A program made the translations under genes and the position numbers. A stretch of DNA of 27,516 nucleotides from Frondihabitans sp. (GTDB lineage: Bacteria > Actinomycetota > Actinomycetes > Actinomycetales > Microbacteriaceae): positions 1-27,516 of the forward strand of contig JAODMX010000117.1 of the NCBI GenBank assembly GCA_025464735.1. The letters are read 5' to 3'. Shown one piece after another: positions 7,571 to 15,089 of this stretch (position 1 is its first letter; every line of letters begins with the position of its first letter). The notes below the pieces were generated by a model that was not told the DNA's origin, made no database searches, and saw only the letters and a list, made by a program, of their open reading frames with translations.

Positions 7571-8604
7571 AGGTCGCGGTCGTCACCAACATGGTGCCCT
7601 TCATCCGAGGCGGGGCCGAGGAGCTCACCACCCACCTCGTGCACCATCTCGAGGAGAGCGGACACCTCGTCGACTTGGTCCGCCTGCCCTTTCGCTGGGA
7701 CCCGTTCAGCGTCGTACCAGCGCAGATCGCGTCCGCGGAACAGATGCGCCTCGACGCAGCCGACAAGGTCATCGCCCAGAAGTTCCCCGGCTACCTCGTC
7801 CCGCATCCGAACAAGACTCTCTGGCTGATGCACCAGTTCCGCCAGGCCTACGACCTTTTTGGAACGCAACATACACACGTCACGGAAAGCCCTGACGACC
7901 GGGCCATCCGCGACCGCATCGTCGAGGCCGACAATGCGGCGTTCCAAGCGTCACGCACCATCTTGACGATCGCGCAAACCGTCTCCGATCGCCTTCTGAA
8001 GCACAACGGATTCGCCTCCGAGGTGCTTCTCACGCCGATGCTCGACAGCGGCCTGTTCCGCCGAAAAGAAGCAGAGCCCTACATCTTCGCAGGGGGGCGT
8101 ATCAACTCGATGAAGCGCCAAGCGCTTCTGATCCAGGCTCTCGCACGGACGCCTCCGTCAGTGCGCCTCATGATCGCAGGGCCTCCCGACGACGCGAAGG
8201 CCGCGGCAGAGCTCCACCGGCTCGCCGAGGAACTCGGGGTCGCCGACCGACTCAGCCTCGATCTGCGTTTCGCGCCGAGAGAGGAGATCGCCGAGCTCGT
8301 CAACCGTGCCACCGCGTGCGCTTACCTTCCCTTCGAGGGGGACGCCGTCGGGTACGTCACCGTCGAGGCCGCCGAGGCGGCGAAGCCCGTGATCACGACC
8401 GATGACAGCGGCGGGGTCCTCGAGCTCGTCAAAGACGGCCGGACGGGATGGGTCGTCTCCCCCGACGTCGATTCCATTGCGGACGCCATGACGGCTGCGC
8501 TCGCCAAACCCCGCGAAAGCGATATTCGCGGTACCGCTCTCCACGAGCTCTGGCGAAGCCTGGATGTCTCGTGGCCAAGAACCATCGAACGGCTGATGGC
8601 ATGA
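7567..8604 (+). CDS. GT4-type glycosyltransferase, paralogue of its upstream neighbour
   Basis: The 345-residue protein starts at an ATG overlapping the previous stop by 4 nt (ATGA). It begins MKVAVVTNMVPFIRGGAEEL, a GT4 start with the glycine-rich loop, and carries AGGRINSMKRQALLIQAL and DAVGYVTVEAAEAAKPVITT with a DX7E acid pair. Blocks matching the upstream gene occur along its whole length, including KTLWLMHQFRQAYDLF against KVVWFIHHLRTYYDLW and LDVSWPRTIERL against LDISWSHVVERI. The pair therefore looks like a tandem duplication that has diverged, perhaps to add successive sugars. It has no signal peptide or transmembrane helix. Specificity cannot be inferred. Confidence 0.85.
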   Translation: MKVAVVTNMVPFIRGGAEELTTHLVHHLEESGHLVDLVRLPFRWDPFSVVPAQIASAEQMRLDAADKVIAQKFPGYLVPHPNKTLWLMHQFRQAYDLFGTQHTHVTESPDDRAIRDRIVEADNAAFQASRTILTIAQTVSDRLLKHNGFASEVLLTPMLDSGLFRRKEAEPYIFAGGRINSMKRQALLIQALARTPPSVRLMIAGPPDDAKAAAELHRLAEELGVADRLSLDLRFAPREEIAELVNRATACAYLPFEGDAVGYVTVEAAEAAKPVITTDDSGGVLELVKDGRTGWVVSPDVDSIADAMTAALAKPRESDIRGTALHELWRSLDVSWPRTIERLMA

Positions 8605-9902
8605 AAATCGTTCTGTTCACGCCCACTCACCAGCGCTCGGCCATTGCCCGCGTCTCCGTCTTGCTTCGGGATGCCCTCGAGGCCGAGCAGCACGTCGTCG
8701 TGATCGTGGCGACCGAGGATGAAGTCCTGACGCCTTCAGTGCGTCGGCCACGACTGGCCGACGCCGTCGATTGGCGAGACCAAACCGCGGTGCGCGATCT
8801 GGTCTGGGAGTCCGACCTGGTGTTCCACCAGATCGGCAATCACTTCGGGTATCACTCGGGCAGCGTGTTCTGGATCCCGTTGATCGGCGGATTCGTCGCC
8901 CTCCACGACTTCTTTCTGGGCGATCTCTTCCTCCTCTGGGCCGAGCACAACAGTGCAGAAGCCGACGGCATCCTGCACCGGTGGTACGACCTCGACATCG
9001 GCACCTTCCGCACAGCCGCCCACAGCGGGCACTTCGCCGAGCTCGATGCCCCCCTCACCGAGTGGCTGACCGACCGAGCCGACGCTGTGATCGCCCACTC
9101 CGACTTCGGACTCGGGCCAGTCAGGCGCGCCACCGACGCTCCGATCCGCGTCCTGCCCCTGCCCTACTCGCCGGAGGCTCCTCCGGCCGGTGAAGCGCCG
9201 CCTGCCTGGGACATCGCTGCGACCAACGGCGACGAGCGGTTCACGATTCTCACCTTCGGCCACATCATCCCGAACAAGCTCTGCGAGGACGTGATCGCGG
9301 CCGTGGCGGGCAGCGCCGTCGTTCGTCAACGGATCCAATTCAGGATCTGCGGAGAGATCTCGGACAGCTACCGCAACGACCTCGAATCCTTCGCAGAGGC
9401 AATTGGCGTCCACGTCGTGATTACGGGCGCCCTCACCGACCTCGAACTTCGCCGCGAGCTCCAATCGGCCAACCTCGTCGTTTGCGCCCGCAATCCCACT
9501 CTAGAATCAGGATCCGCATCCGCGATCGAAAGCCTGCTCTCGGGCACCCCTCTCGTCGTCATCAACACGGGCTTCTACGCGTCTCTCCCCAGCGACATCG
9601 TGTTCCGCGTGCCTTTAGACGACTTCCAGAGCAGCCTCACGCGAACACTTCGGAGCATCGTCCGAGGCGATTTCGATCTGGCGGCTCGAGCCGAGGCCGG
9701 CATCATCTTCGCCCAGACCACGTTCCGAGCGGACTCCTACGCAGAAGCTCTCGTCGGCTTGGCGGCGCAGGCCGCAGAACACCGACTTCTCCGCGAAGTC
9801 GACGACACGTTCGACCAACTCCGGACAGGACCGACCGAGGTCGCACGGCTCTACGCCAAAGACTCGGCCATTCTCCGAGCCGATTTCTCGCTTGACTCCT
9901 AG
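8601..9902 (+). CDS. GT4-like glycosyltransferase, third of the cluster
   Basis: The protein is 433 residues from ATG 8601, which overlaps the previous stop (ATGA). The frame is open upstream to 8448, but MKIVLFTPTHQRSAIARVS at 8601 is a proper GT4 N-terminus. The C-terminal domain has RFTILTFGHIIPNKLCEDVI and a true EX7E pair (E-SGSASAI-E) followed by LLSGTPLVVIN. It is more distant from the two preceding GTs and has an extra C-terminal helical tail (about 45 residues ending RADFSLDS). The middle contains aromatic stretches (VFWIPLIGGFVALHDFFLGDLFLLW) that could contact a lipid-linked acceptor but are not clearly transmembrane. It is the last gene of the operon. Its stop shares CTAG with the stop of the convergent flavoprotein. 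Confidence 0.82.
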   Translation: MKIVLFTPTHQRSAIARVSVLLRDALEAEQHVVVIVATEDEVLTPSVRRPRLADAVDWRDQTAVRDLVWESDLVFHQIGNHFGYHSGSVFWIPLIGGFVALHDFFLGDLFLLWAEHNSAEADGILHRWYDLDIGTFRTAAHSGHFAELDAPLTEWLTDRADAVIAHSDFGLGPVRRATDAPIRVLPLPYSPEAPPAGEAPPAWDIAATNGDERFTILTFGHIIPNKLCEDVIAAVAGSAVVRQRIQFRICGEISDSYRNDLESFAEAIGVHVVITGALTDLELRRELQSANLVVCARNPTLESGSASAIESLLSGTPLVVINTGFYASLPSDIVFRVPLDDFQSSLTRTLRSIVRGDFDLAARAEAGIIFAQTTFRADSYAEALVGLAAQAAEHRLLREVDDTFDQLRTGPTEVARLYAKDSAILRADFSLDS

Positions 9903-11044
9903 TTCGAATCGGGCATCGGCCTGGCGTGTGAGCGCGTCGAGAGGGCGAGCAGCACCTGTCGAGCAATCACGCGGCCGGCGCGATTGGCGCCGATCGTCGA
10001 GGCCTGCGGGCCGTAACCCGCGAAGAACAGGCGGGGATCCGCCTGCGACGCACCCCGCTCGACCGCCACGCCGCCCTGCTCCGTGCGCAGCTTGAGTGCT
10101 GCCAGGTGCCGCAGCTCGGGTCGGAAGCCGGTCGCCCACAGGATCGCGTCGGCCGGCTCGAACGAACCATCGGCGAATCGGACACCGTCGGGCTCGATCG
10201 ACGTGAACATGGGTCGATCGACGAGGACTCCGCGCTCAACGCCGGCGCGATTCCGCCGAGTCATCGGCACGCCCGTGCCGCTCACGATGCTCGGCAACGC
10301 CTTGCCCTGCTTTGCCGCCTCGTCTTGTTCGGCAACCGCCGCCTGCCCCATTTCGACGCCCAGCTCCTGCTGGTCGAACCACTCGACCGGCCGGCGCGTG
10401 ACCCAGACCGTGCGCGCGGCGACGCCGTCAAGCTCGAGAAGAAATCCGATCGCACTGGTACCGCCGCCGACCACGACCACGCTCTGCCCACGGAACTCCT
10501 CGGCATCGACGTACTCGGACGTGGTCAGCTGACGACCCCGGAAGGAGTCGCGCCCCGGGTACCAGGGGCGGAAGGGCGAACCCCAGGTGCCCGTCGCGTT
10601 GACCAGGATCTCCGTCTCAAGAAAGTGAAGGGCTCCCGCGGAGTCGAGGTATCGCACGGAGAGATCGTCGCCGAGGTCGTCGACGCCACGCACATCGGAG
10701 GGCCGGCGGACTCGGAGGTCGTAGTAGCGCTCGTACCGGTCGTAGTAGTCGGACACGACGTCACGAGCCGGAGCAGCGCGGTCAGCCGTGCTGAAGCTGA
10801 GACCCAGATTGGACATTCCTGGGAGATCGTTGACTTTGTGGGCTGTGCCGAGACGCAGGGCGCGCCAGCGGAACTGCCACGCACCTCCGGTCGACGGGCC
10901 GCGATCGACCACGACGAAGTCGCTACCGGGCTGCAGGCCCAGCCGTTGCAGGTAATAGGCGACAGAGAGGCCGGCCTGCCCGGCCCCGACGACGACGACG
11001 CGGGTACGTTCGAGTGCGGAGGGCGCGTCGAGATCGTCAGCCAT
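9899..11044 (-). CDS. FAD/NAD(P)-dependent flavin monooxygenase-like oxidoreductase
   Basis: The protein is 381 residues from ATG 11044 (MADDLDAPSALERT). An FAD-binding GxGxxG motif is at residues 20-25 (VVVVGAGQAGLSVAYYLQ). A second nucleotide-binding motif (VVVVGGGTSAIGFLLEL) lies near the middle, and a C-terminal ILWATGFRPELRHL matches the ATG motif of flavin monooxygenases. The FMO/BVMO signature FxGxxxHxxxY reads F-R-G-R-Q-L-T-T-S-E-Y here, with Thr in place of His. The likely role is NADPH-dependent oxidation of a small molecule, substrate unknown. Part of the start context is odd: GGAGG sits only 1 nt from the ATG, too close for ideal pairing, so the start is probable rather than certain. 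It is convergent with the glycan operon, and no functional link to it is evident. Confidence 0.82.
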   Translation of the reverse strand: MADDLDAPSALERTRVVVVGAGQAGLSVAYYLQRLGLQPGSDFVVVDRGPSTGGAWQFRWRALRLGTAHKVNDLPGMSNLGLSFSTADRAAPARDVVSDYYDRYERYYDLRVRRPSDVRGVDDLGDDLSVRYLDSAGALHFLETEILVNATGTWGSPFRPWYPGRDSFRGRQLTTSEYVDAEEFRGQSVVVVGGGTSAIGFLLELDGVAARTVWVTRRPVEWFDQQELGVEMGQAAVAEQDEAAKQGKALPSIVSGTGVPMTRRNRAGVERGVLVDRPMFTSIEPDGVRFADGSFEPADAILWATGFRPELRHLAALKLRTEQGGVAVERGASQADPRLFFAGYGPQASTIGANRAGRVIARQVLLALSTRSHARPMPDSN

Positions 11045-11100
11045 GCCTCCATTGTGGCGGCGTCTCCTGCTCGCGCGTCGAGTCCGGGCGCGGAGGCGCA

Positions 11101-11127
11101 TGCTAAGGTTGCGGTTAGTTTTGCAAC
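11101..11127 (+). promoter_or_regulatory. possible promoter/operator upstream of the DUF3073 gene
   Basis: TGC-TAAGGT (11101-11109) fits an extended -10 of the TGn-TANNNT type. It overlaps an inverted repeat, GTTGC-N10-GCAAC (11108-11127). No convincing -35 is present. This would give a leader of roughly 90 nt before ATG 11206. Confidence 0.3.
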
Positions 11128-11205
11128 ATTTACCTGTCGGTCGTTCCCGGGCCGAAACGTGCATTTACGTGCGTCGACCGGGCCAGAATCACGAGGGGGT
11201 CTCGC

Positions 11206-11424
11206 ATGGGGCGCGGCCGTCAAAAAGCCAAGCACACCAAGGTTGCCCGCGAGTTGAAGTACTTCAGCCCGGACACCAACTACGGCGCGCTTGAAAAAGA
11301 GCTCTCCAGCCCGCACGCTGACGGCGATCAGTACGTCGACAAGTGGGCTGACGAAGAAGACGACGAATTCGTCGACAAGTACTCCGACGACTACAGCGAC
11401 AGCGACCAGCACAAGACTGCGTGA
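11206..11424 (+). CDS. DUF3073 domain protein
   Basis: The 72-residue protein begins MGRGRQKAKHTKVARELKY, the conserved basic N-terminus of the actinobacterial DUF3073 family. It continues FSPDTNYGALEKEL and ends in a strongly acidic, Asp/Tyr/Ser-rich tail (EEDDEFVDKYSDDYSD). The sequence has a basic head and acidic tail with no membrane segment, and the function of the family is not established. Start ATG 11206 is supported by a GAGGGGG ribosome binding site (starting near 11191). It is transcribed alone, between a divergent flavoprotein gene and a strong terminator hairpin. Confidence 0.92.
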   Translation: MGRGRQKAKHTKVARELKYFSPDTNYGALEKELSSPHADGDQYVDKWADEEDDEFVDKYSDDYSDSDQHKTA

Positions 11425-11452
11425 CTGCCCTCATCGTTGCCTGACGTGACAC

Positions 11453-11482
11453 GAAGCCCGTTCCCCGAGGGGAGCGGGCTTC
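11453..11482 (+). terminator. strong terminator hairpin after DUF3073
   Basis: GAAGCCCGTTCCCC and GGGGAGCGGGCTTC form a 14-bp stem with a single G-T wobble and a 2-nt turn (GA). It starts 28 nt after the DUF3073 stop and lies 16 nt from the 3' end of the convergent small membrane protein gene, so it can serve both strands. Confidence 0.8.
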
Positions 11483-11498
11483 GGTCGTCCGGCTGAGT

Positions 11499-11693
11499 TC
11501 AGTGGAAGAAGTTGGTGATCGTCGGCATAAGAGCGACGACCACGACCAGGATCCCGACACTCGCTGTGATCGCAGCGGTGCGGCGGCCACCGGTGATCTC
11601 CGAGAACGACGCCTGCGAGACTTCGTCGGGCACTTCGATGGTGCGAACGAAGACCTCGTGGTCGTGAACGGTGACGGTGCGGGTGGTGGTCAT
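11499..11693 (-). CDS. small single-span membrane protein
   Basis: The product is 64 residues from ATG 11693 (MTTTRTVTVHDHEVFVRTIE). A GAGGGA ribosome binding site 7 nt upstream decides the start over a longer frame reaching 11756. The N-terminal 37 or so residues are polar and the last 25 form one hydrophobic helix (TAAITASVGILVVVVALMPTI) ending TNFFH. An N-in, single-pass topology is inferred. I do not recognise the family. It lies 3' of purM on the same strand with a 142-nt gap that holds its own promoter candidate, so co-transcription with purM is uncertain. Confidence 0.65.
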   Translation of the reverse strand: MTTTRTVTVHDHEVFVRTIEVPDEVSQASFSEITGGRRTAAITASVGILVVVVALMPTITNFFH

Positions 11694-11740
11694 GCGGGTT
11701 CCCTCGGATTTACCGGCATCCTCGCCGGACGCCACTCCTC

Positions 11741-11784
11741 GTTGAGCAGCACTCAACTATAACCCTGAGAGGCCCCCATGTCCC
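11741..11784 (-). promoter_or_regulatory. promoter with overlapping inverted repeat, small membrane protein gene
   Basis: On the minus strand TATAGT (11761-11756) is a good -10, with GGGACA (11784-11779) a weak -35 at 17-nt spacing. A perfect inverted repeat GTTGAG-N5-CTCAAC (11741-11757) begins within the -10 and covers the expected transcription start, a typical operator position. The regulator is unknown. Confidence 0.4.
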
Positions 11785-11835
11785 ACTAAATGCGGACCCG
11801 TTTTCGGGGGGCATCACGAACGGCCGACGACACGA

Positions 11836-12978
11836 CTACGAGGCGTAAGCCCCCACGAGGCGGACCGCACCGCCGGCAACACCCTTGGCGTTCTGCTCGA
11901 AACCGGTGAGGTCACGGACGGCGGTGGAGACCGTGCCTACCTGCCACGTGTGGATCCCGTCCGCTTCGAGAAGCGCGGCAACGGCCGCTGCCGCCCCGGG
12001 GGCGACCACCGCGATCATTCCGACACCGAGATTCCAGGTACCCTCGCTCGACTCGAGCGTCGACCCCGCGATGTCGCTCAGCACCCGGAAGACCGTGGAG
12101 GGCGACCAGGATGCTCGATCGATTTCGGCTGACGAACCGACCGGCAGCACGCGGGCGAGGTTCGCCGCGATCCCGCCGCCGGTCACGTGACTGAGTGCGT
12201 GTACGGATCCTGAAGCCGAGGGGGCGTCGAGCACGCGCAGCAGTGGCGAGGTGTAGAGGCGAGTCGGCTCGAGCAGCGCCTCGCCGATAGGCCCACCGAG
12301 GTCGGCATTGACGTCGGTGTAGCCGAGGTCGGCCGAACGAAGGATGTGGCGCACCAGCGAGAACCCGTTCGAGTGCAGGCCGGACGACGCAAGCGCGAGA
12401 ACGACGTCACCGTCGCGGACCAGGTGAGGCCCGAGCTGGGCCGAGGCCTCGACGGCACCGACAGCGGCCCCGGCGACGTCATAGTCGTCGGGGCCGAGGA
12501 GACCGGGGTGCTCGGCGGTCTCGCCGCCGACAAGAGCCGTGCCCGTCGCAGAGCAGCCACGGGCGATGCCGGCGACGATGTCGGCGATGCGCGACGGAAC
12601 CACCTTGCCGCAGGCAATGTAGTCGGTCATGAACAGGGGGCGCGCGCCCACGACCACGATGTCGTCAACGACCATGCCGACGAGGTCTTGCCCGATGGTG
12701 TCGTGCTTGTCGAGCGCCTGCGCGATCGCGACCTTGGTGCCGACGCCGTCGGTGGAGGTGGCGAGGAGCGGCCGCTCGTACGACTTGAGGAACGATGCGT
12801 CGAACAACCCGGCGAATCCGCCGACCCCGCCCAGGACATTCGCGGAATGGGTGGCAGAGACCGCCGACTTCATGAGTTCGACGGCAAGATCACCGGCGGC
12901 AGTGTCGACTCCGGCTTCAGCGTAGGAGTTCGCGGCGGCGGTTGGACCGCCCGGAGTGTTGGCCAATTCTTCATCCAA
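11836..12978 (-). CDS. purM: phosphoribosylformylglycinamidine cyclo-ligase (AIR synthetase)
   Basis: The 380-residue protein is PurM, which uses ATP to close the imidazole ring of FGAM and give AIR, step five of purine synthesis. The key ATP-site signature is STDGVGTKVAIA (D77 to K82). DLVGMVVDDIVVVGARPLFMTDY, GGETAEHPG and HVTGGGIAANLARVLP follow as in the family. Length is slightly above the usual 345-350 because of an N-terminal extension of about 15-20 residues (MDEELANTPGGPTAAANSYA). It is divergent from purF with only 59 nt between the starts. Confidence 0.96.
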   Translation of the reverse strand: MDEELANTPGGPTAAANSYAEAGVDTAAGDLAVELMKSAVSATHSANVLGGVGGFAGLFDASFLKSYERPLLATSTDGVGTKVAIAQALDKHDTIGQDLVGMVVDDIVVVGARPLFMTDYIACGKVVPSRIADIVAGIARGCSATGTALVGGETAEHPGLLGPDDYDVAGAAVGAVEASAQLGPHLVRDGDVVLALASSGLHSNGFSLVRHILRSADLGYTDVNADLGGPIGEALLEPTRLYTSPLLRVLDAPSASGSVHALSHVTGGGIAANLARVLPVGSSAEIDRASWSPSTVFRVLSDIAGSTLESSEGTWNLGVGMIAVVAPGAAAAVAALLEADGIHTWQVGTVSTAVRDLTGFEQNAKGVAGGAVRLVGAYAS

Positions 12979-13037
12979 TCGCAGGCATGGCAGACTGTGT
13001 GGGTAAGTCCAACTCTACGGTCTGGAGCCAGCTGCGA
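12979..13037. promoter_or_regulatory. purM-purF divergent intergenic region
   Basis: Fifty-nine nucleotides separate the two start codons, so promoters for both genes must be compressed or lie inside the opposite coding sequence. TANNNT hexamers occur for purF (TACGGT, 13015-13020). On the minus strand a TTGGAC could act as a -35 for purM. GGAG lies 10 nt before the purF ATG. No purine riboswitch-like fold is obvious. Confidence 0.4.
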
Positions 13038-14501
13038 ATGTGCGGCATCGTCGGTCTCGTCGCGCACGAGCCAGCAAATCAACTCGTCTACGACTCTCTC
13101 CTCCTCCTTCAACACCGGGGCCAGGACTCAACCGGAATCGCCACTGCCGAAGGCAGCGTCTTCCACATCCACAAAACCCGCGGCCAGGTTCGCGAAGCAT
13201 TCCGCACGCGCGACATGCGTGCGCTGCTCGGCAACATGGGCCTCGGCCACGTTCGCTACGCCACCAAGGGTGCCGCGTCGAACGAGCAGGAAGCACAGCC
13301 GTTCTACGTCAATGCGCCGTACGGCATCGTCCTCATCCACAACGGCAACCTGACGAACACCCGCGAACTCACCAGCGAGCTGTTCCACATCGACCGCCGC
13401 CACCTCAACACCAACAGCGACACCGAGCTGCTGGTCAACGTGCTCGCGCACGAGCTGCAGGAGCAGGTCAACGGCCACGATCTCGATCCCGAGCAGATCT
13501 TCGCCGCGGTCACGCGCGTCCACGACCGGGTGCAAGGCTCGTACGCCGCGATCGCCATGATCGCCGGTCACGGGCTCCTCGCCTTCCGCGACCCATTCGG
13601 CATCCGACCACTCGTCCTCGGCCGCCGCCTCGCCGGAAACGGCAGCGGCAAGCACGAGTGGATCGTCGCGTCCGAGAGCCTCGTGCTCGAGTCAGGCGGC
13701 TACGAAGTCATCCGCGACGTCGCACCCGGAGAGGCAATCTTCATCGCCCTCGACGGCGAGATGGTCTCGAAGCAGTGCCACGCGAATCCTCGTCTCGTGC
13801 CCTGCTCGTTCGAGTACGTGTACCTCGCTCGCCCCGACTCCATCATGAACGGCATCTCGGTCTACGACGCCCGCCTGCGCCTCGGTGACCGCCTGGCCGA
13901 CACCATCGCGAAATACGCCCCCGCCGGCGACATCGACGTGGTCATGCCGATCCCCGATTCCTCGCGGCCCGCGGCGTCGCAGGTCGCCCAAAAGCTCGGC
14001 ATCGAATACCGCGAAGGCTTCTACAAGAACCGCTACGTCGGCCGCACCTTCATCATGCCCGGGCAGGCCGAGCGCAAGCGTTCGGTGCGCCAGAAGCTCA
14101 ACGCGATGGGCTCCGAGTTCCGTGGCAAGAACATCCTCATCGTCGACGACTCCATCGTGCGCGGCACCACCTCGCGCGAGATCGTCGAAATGGCGAGGGC
14201 CGCAGGAGCCAACAAGGTCACCTTCACCTCGGCCGCCCCGCCGGTGCGCTACCCCCACGTGTACGGCATCAACATGCCCACCCGTCAAGAGCTCATCGCC
14301 CACGGTCGGAAAATCCCCGAAATCGCCGAAGTGCTCGGAGCGGACCACCTCATCTACCAGGAGGTCGAAGACATGCGCTCGGCGATCACCGAGGGCTCCG
14401 ACGTCACCGACCTCGAGATGAGCTGCTTCACCGGCGACTACGTCACGGGCACCGTGAGCCCCGAGTACCTCGCGTGGGTCGAGGCTAACCAGCTGAGCTA
14501 G
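13038..14501 (+). CDS. purF: amidophosphoribosyltransferase
   Basis: PurF makes 5-phosphoribosylamine from PRPP and glutamine, the first committed step of purine synthesis. The start is set at ATG 13038 because it exposes Cys as residue 2 (MCGIVGLVAHEPANQ). After Met removal this is the N-terminal nucleophile of the glutaminase; a longer frame from 12942 would bury it. LLLLQHRGQDSTGIAT is at about residues 18-33. The PRPP-binding loop VDDSIVRGTTS starts at V369. Length is 487 residues, typical for actinobacterial PurF. The N-terminal Ntn hydrolase domain is followed by the phosphoribosyltransferase domain, both intact. Confidence 0.97.
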   Translation: MCGIVGLVAHEPANQLVYDSLLLLQHRGQDSTGIATAEGSVFHIHKTRGQVREAFRTRDMRALLGNMGLGHVRYATKGAASNEQEAQPFYVNAPYGIVLIHNGNLTNTRELTSELFHIDRRHLNTNSDTELLVNVLAHELQEQVNGHDLDPEQIFAAVTRVHDRVQGSYAAIAMIAGHGLLAFRDPFGIRPLVLGRRLAGNGSGKHEWIVASESLVLESGGYEVIRDVAPGEAIFIALDGEMVSKQCHANPRLVPCSFEYVYLARPDSIMNGISVYDARLRLGDRLADTIAKYAPAGDIDVVMPIPDSSRPAASQVAQKLGIEYREGFYKNRYVGRTFIMPGQAERKRSVRQKLNAMGSEFRGKNILIVDDSIVRGTTSREIVEMARAAGANKVTFTSAAPPVRYPHVYGINMPTRQELIAHGRKIPEIAEVLGADHLIYQEVEDMRSAITEGSDVTDLEMSCFTGDYVTGTVSPEYLAWVEANQLS

Positions 14502-14567
14502 CCTTTTTGGTCCGCCGCCTCCTCTGCGGCGCTCCCCCACGCGTGGCTTCGCGCGATGAACTAAACG

Positions 14568-14583
14568 TCGCGCAAATGCGCGA
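14568..14583. repeat. 16-bp palindrome between purF and the next convergent gene
   Basis: TCGCGCA-AA-TGCGCGA has perfect 7-bp arms round a 2-nt centre. The same TCGCGC block also pairs with GCGCGA at 14551-14556. It lies in the 167-nt gap after purF, along with a short CGCCGC/GCGGCG hairpin at 14513-14531. It could be part of a bidirectional termination region or a protein site. Confidence 0.4.
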
Positions 14584-14668
14584 AATCAACGGCACGAATG
14601 CGAAGCCTCGGGGTGCGGGCCACGGCGCAGGCGCCACCCAGCCACCCACCCAGCCGACGAGCGAGTAA

Positions 14669-15028
14669 CTACTCGAGCTCGCCGTCGATCGGGTCGTCAA
14701 GCTCCGGCGTCTCGACGGCGATCCGCTCGCCCTCGGCCTCGCGAGCGCGGCGCGTGCCGATCCAGTCGAGCAGCACGGCGACGAGCGAGCCGAACAACGC
14801 CCCGATGGCGATGCTGTAGAGCACGAAATAGCCGAACGCCTGCAGGAAGGGAGTGCCGTCGTCTTTCCCGGGCGCTGTCGCAACGGCGATGAACGTGACG
14901 ATGACACCCACGATGATGCCGCCGAAGATGAAGACCGGATAACGCGGCGCGCGCCGAACCCGCACCTCGTCACGGGTCGCGGAGACCTGCGGCTCGGGCT
15001 GCTGGGGACTCTGGGGTGCCGTACTCAC
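14669..15028 (-). CDS. two-helix membrane protein, conserved beside purine genes
   Basis: The product is 119 residues from GTG 15028 (MSTAPQSPQQPEPQVSATRD); the frame continues upstream but overlaps the neighbouring gene. A polar, Pro/Gln-rich N-terminus is followed by two hydrophobic helices (YPVFIFGGIIVGVIVTFIAVA and FGYFVLYSIAIGALFGSLVAVLL). A charged tail rich in Arg and then Asp/Glu ends DDPIDGELE. Both termini are predicted to be cytosolic. I do not know a function. The same-strand upstream neighbour is the sterol-carrier-like gene, with 61 nt between them, so they may form a two-gene operon facing purF. Confidence 0.75.
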   Translation of the reverse strand: MSTAPQSPQQPEPQVSATRDEVRVRRAPRYPVFIFGGIIVGVIVTFIAVATAPGKDDGTPFLQAFGYFVLYSIAIGALFGSLVAVLLDWIGTRRAREAEGERIAVETPELDDPIDGELE

Positions 15029-15089
15029 GCGTCCATTGTCGCAGGGTTGCGCTGGGCTCCTCGCCGCGCGCCTCGGCGCCGAGACAAGC

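Noticed and set aside
8448..8600. Longer N-terminus for the third glycosyltransferase
   Set aside because: It lies inside the previous gene. ATG 8601 has the ATGA overlap and a GT4-type MKIVLFTPTH start.
12942..13037. N-terminal extension of purF
   Set aside because: It would bury the catalytic Cys that must be the N-terminal residue. ATG 13038 gives MCGIVG.
12979..13037. Purine riboswitch upstream of purF or purM
   Set aside because: The interval is too short and no three-way junction pattern can be seen. The same holds for the purS leader.
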